64,000 bases of DNA. Origin: Pseudomonadota bacterium. GTDB lineage: Bacteria > Pseudomonadota > Gammaproteobacteria > Steroidobacterales > Woeseiaceae. The stretch spans positions 62,001 to 126,000 of the forward strand of contig JADFNV010000002.1 of NCBI GenBank assembly GCA_022563195.1. The letters run 5' to 3'. This document shows, in pieces, positions 62,588-64,000 of the stretch (its first letter is position 1; each line of letters begins with the position of its first letter). Below the pieces are notes generated by a model that had not been told where the DNA came from, did no database searches, and saw nothing but the letters and a program-made list of their open reading frames with translations. Position numbers and translations under genes: made by a program.

Positions 62588-63997
62588 CTAGCGGTCGGCA
62601 AGCGCAACAGTGGCGAACTGAGTGTTCTTGAATTGCTCGAGTTCAGCGAGTATCGGCGCCGCTGTCGAAAGAAATTGTTGACGATATTTTTCGGCGATCG
62701 GATTAGCCTGCGGCAAGGCAACCGTGCGCGGATTACGATGTACGCCATTGATACGGTATTCATAATGCAAGTGGTTTGCTGTCGCGAGACCGGTCGCGCC
62801 GACATAACCGATCGTTTGCCCTTGGCGAACGCGTGAGCCGACTCGGGCTTTGGTCGCGTATTTCGACATGTGCGCATAGAGCGTCGTGATGTTGCCACCG
62901 TGTTGTAGAATCACGGCATTGCCATAGCCATTTTTGACTCCGCGAAAAATCACTTTGCCATCGCCGGAAGCCTTGATCGGTGTACCGCGCGGCGCGGCGT
63001 AGTCGACGCCGCGATGAGCACGAATCGTGTTCAGAATAGGATGGCGGCGACGCGGATTGAAATTGGAACTGATGCGTGTGAAATCGACAGGGGCCCGAAT
63101 GAACGCTTTGCGTACGCTAAGGCCGTCTGGTGTGAAGTAATCCGTGTTGCCCGTATCGTAAACAAATCGAATCGCGCGGTATGTGCGACCATTGTTGTTG
63201 AATTCGGCGACGATGATTTCTCCGTCTGTCACGTATTTTCCGTCTTGCCAAATCTCTTCATATTGAACGTAGTAGCTGTCGCCGGTTCGAATGTCGAGCA
63301 CGAAGTCGACGTCCCAGGCAAAAATTCCCGCGATATTCATGATCAATTTGTCGGAAAGTCCGGCGGTCGCGGCGCTCTCAAAAAGCGAAGTTTCTATGAC
63401 ACCATGAGCGAGTCGTTTGCGTATCTCGATCGGTCGCTCTATGACTTCCGCGCGAAAACCTGACTCTTGCCTGTCAACCTTGAGTGCACTCGTAAGGCTA
63501 AGGGCCGAATACATACTCACGAGCTTACCGTCGTCGTGCGTAATTTCGAATACATCGCCGGGCTTGATGTTGCGAAGTTGTCGACCAGCTTGGTCAAGGC
63601 GAGCGATCACTGCGAGATTTCCGATATCGAGCTTATGTTTGCGAAACAGCTGGTCCAGCGTGTCGCCTGATCGAATGGTCAGTGTCAGCGTTTCGTATTC
63701 CGGTTCGGGTGCAAGGACCAGCGGCGTCGGGCTTACAATGACCTTATCGACGAGGCCCCACGTGTTGACTTCGTCGCCGTCGATAGCCGTCATTATTGGT
63801 GTCTGTGATAGCGGCGCTGACGATTTCGCAGGTTCATTGAGCGTCGACACGAGGGCGAGGCCCAGAAGCGGGATTCCGAAGCCGACGACAAACCATTGCA
63901 ATGCCTTGGTTTTTTTCGGCGATCTGATCGCCGTCGGTTTGTAGTCGTGCAGCAATGGACTGGCTGGGCGATACAAATCGGCGTCCCCCCAAATCAC
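62588..63997 (-). CDS. M23 peptidoglycan DD-metalloendopeptidase, MepM-like
   Basis: A 469-residue protein, possibly extended beyond the window. One membrane helix lies at about residues 33-52, then a LysM-like/OapA-type region (LTIRSGDTLDQLFRKHKLD, about 107-150) and a C-terminal M23 domain (about 315-430). The zinc site is intact: HRGVDYAAPRGTP and NHLHYEYRINGV, with TLYAHMS between. It cleaves peptide cross-links in murein. The GTG at 63997 is the last start in the window and the frame is open upstream. Confidence 0.9.
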   Translation of the reverse strand: MIWGDADLYRPASPLLHDYKPTAIRSPKKTKALQWFVVGFGIPLLGLALVSTLNEPAKSSAPLSQTPIMTAIDGDEVNTWGLVDKVIVSPTPLVLAPEPEYETLTLTIRSGDTLDQLFRKHKLDIGNLAVIARLDQAGRQLRNIKPGDVFEITHDDGKLVSMYSALSLTSALKVDRQESGFRAEVIERPIEIRKRLAHGVIETSLFESAATAGLSDKLIMNIAGIFAWDVDFVLDIRTGDSYYVQYEEIWQDGKYVTDGEIIVAEFNNNGRTYRAIRFVYDTGNTDYFTPDGLSVRKAFIRAPVDFTRISSNFNPRRRHPILNTIRAHRGVDYAAPRGTPIKASGDGKVIFRGVKNGYGNAVILQHGGNITTLYAHMSKYATKARVGSRVRQGQTIGYVGATGLATANHLHYEYRINGVHRNPRTVALPQANPIAEKYRQQFLSTAAPILAELEQFKNTQFATVALADR

Positions 63998-64000
63998 GAA

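Overview
The window reads as a chromosomal segment of a free-living gammaproteobacterium. Coding density is high, genes are tightly packed with many 4-base start/stop overlaps, and GC is moderate. The gene order from yggT-proC-yggS | pilT-pilU through pyrB-ruvX-algH-tonB-gshB | pilG-pilH-pilI-pilJ-chpA-chpC is the order known from Pseudomonas. Several Pseudomonas members are missing (metX/metW, pyrR, pilK, chpB). Sequence style and the DUF4426, DUF6776 and HU variants fit a marine Woeseia-like or Xanthomonadales-adjacent lineage, but this placement is inference. I found no rRNA, tRNA or CRISPR array.

Layout. 0-11 kb: housekeeping and envelope genes (L,D-transpeptidase, ppnN, htpG with a heat-shock-type promoter, msrB, FKBP, OmpA-like protein, HhH membrane protein, rocD, HU-like protein). 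11-32 kb: type IV pilus and Chp chemosensory block, including three tandem retraction ATPases and, on the minus strand, pyrimidine, glutathione and TonB genes. 32-41 kb: rsmE, then a coupled ampD-ampE-btuF-acetyltransferase operon and vitamin B12 genes (cobalamin adenosyltransferase, btuB under a cobalamin riboswitch, btuD). 41-47 kb: accessory genes (DUF6090-like, NTF2-like, small ORF, secreted metallo-beta-lactamase, zinc-protease-like protein, amidase lipoprotein, secreted methyltransferase). 47.0-47.5 kb: no protein gene, but a well-formed sigma-54 promoter leads into a ~205-nt transcript with several AANAANAA motifs in loops and a strong terminator. This is a candidate CrcZ-like Hfq-titrating small RNA. 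47.5-56.4 kb: pseudo-amidohydrolase, pdxH, gamma-glutamyltransferase, frmA, tyrA, diguanylate cyclase, btuC. 56.4-64 kb: rppH, hemJ, DUF6776, bactofilin, erpA, ppk1, anmK and an M23 peptidase reaching the right edge.

How the genes work together. PilG/H/I/J, ChpA and ChpC form the chemosensory pathway that controls type IV pilus extension and retraction, and PilT plus two PilU-class ATPases supply retraction power. BtuB, a TonB, BtuF, BtuC and BtuD would move cobalamin inward, and the PduO-type enzyme adenosylates it. AmpD, AmpE, AnmK, the M23 peptidase and the L,D-transpeptidase cover murein remodelling and recycling. Small mobile or repeat DNA is limited to a REP pair at 36.5 kb and a 221-bp element with terminal inverted repeats at 32.5 kb.
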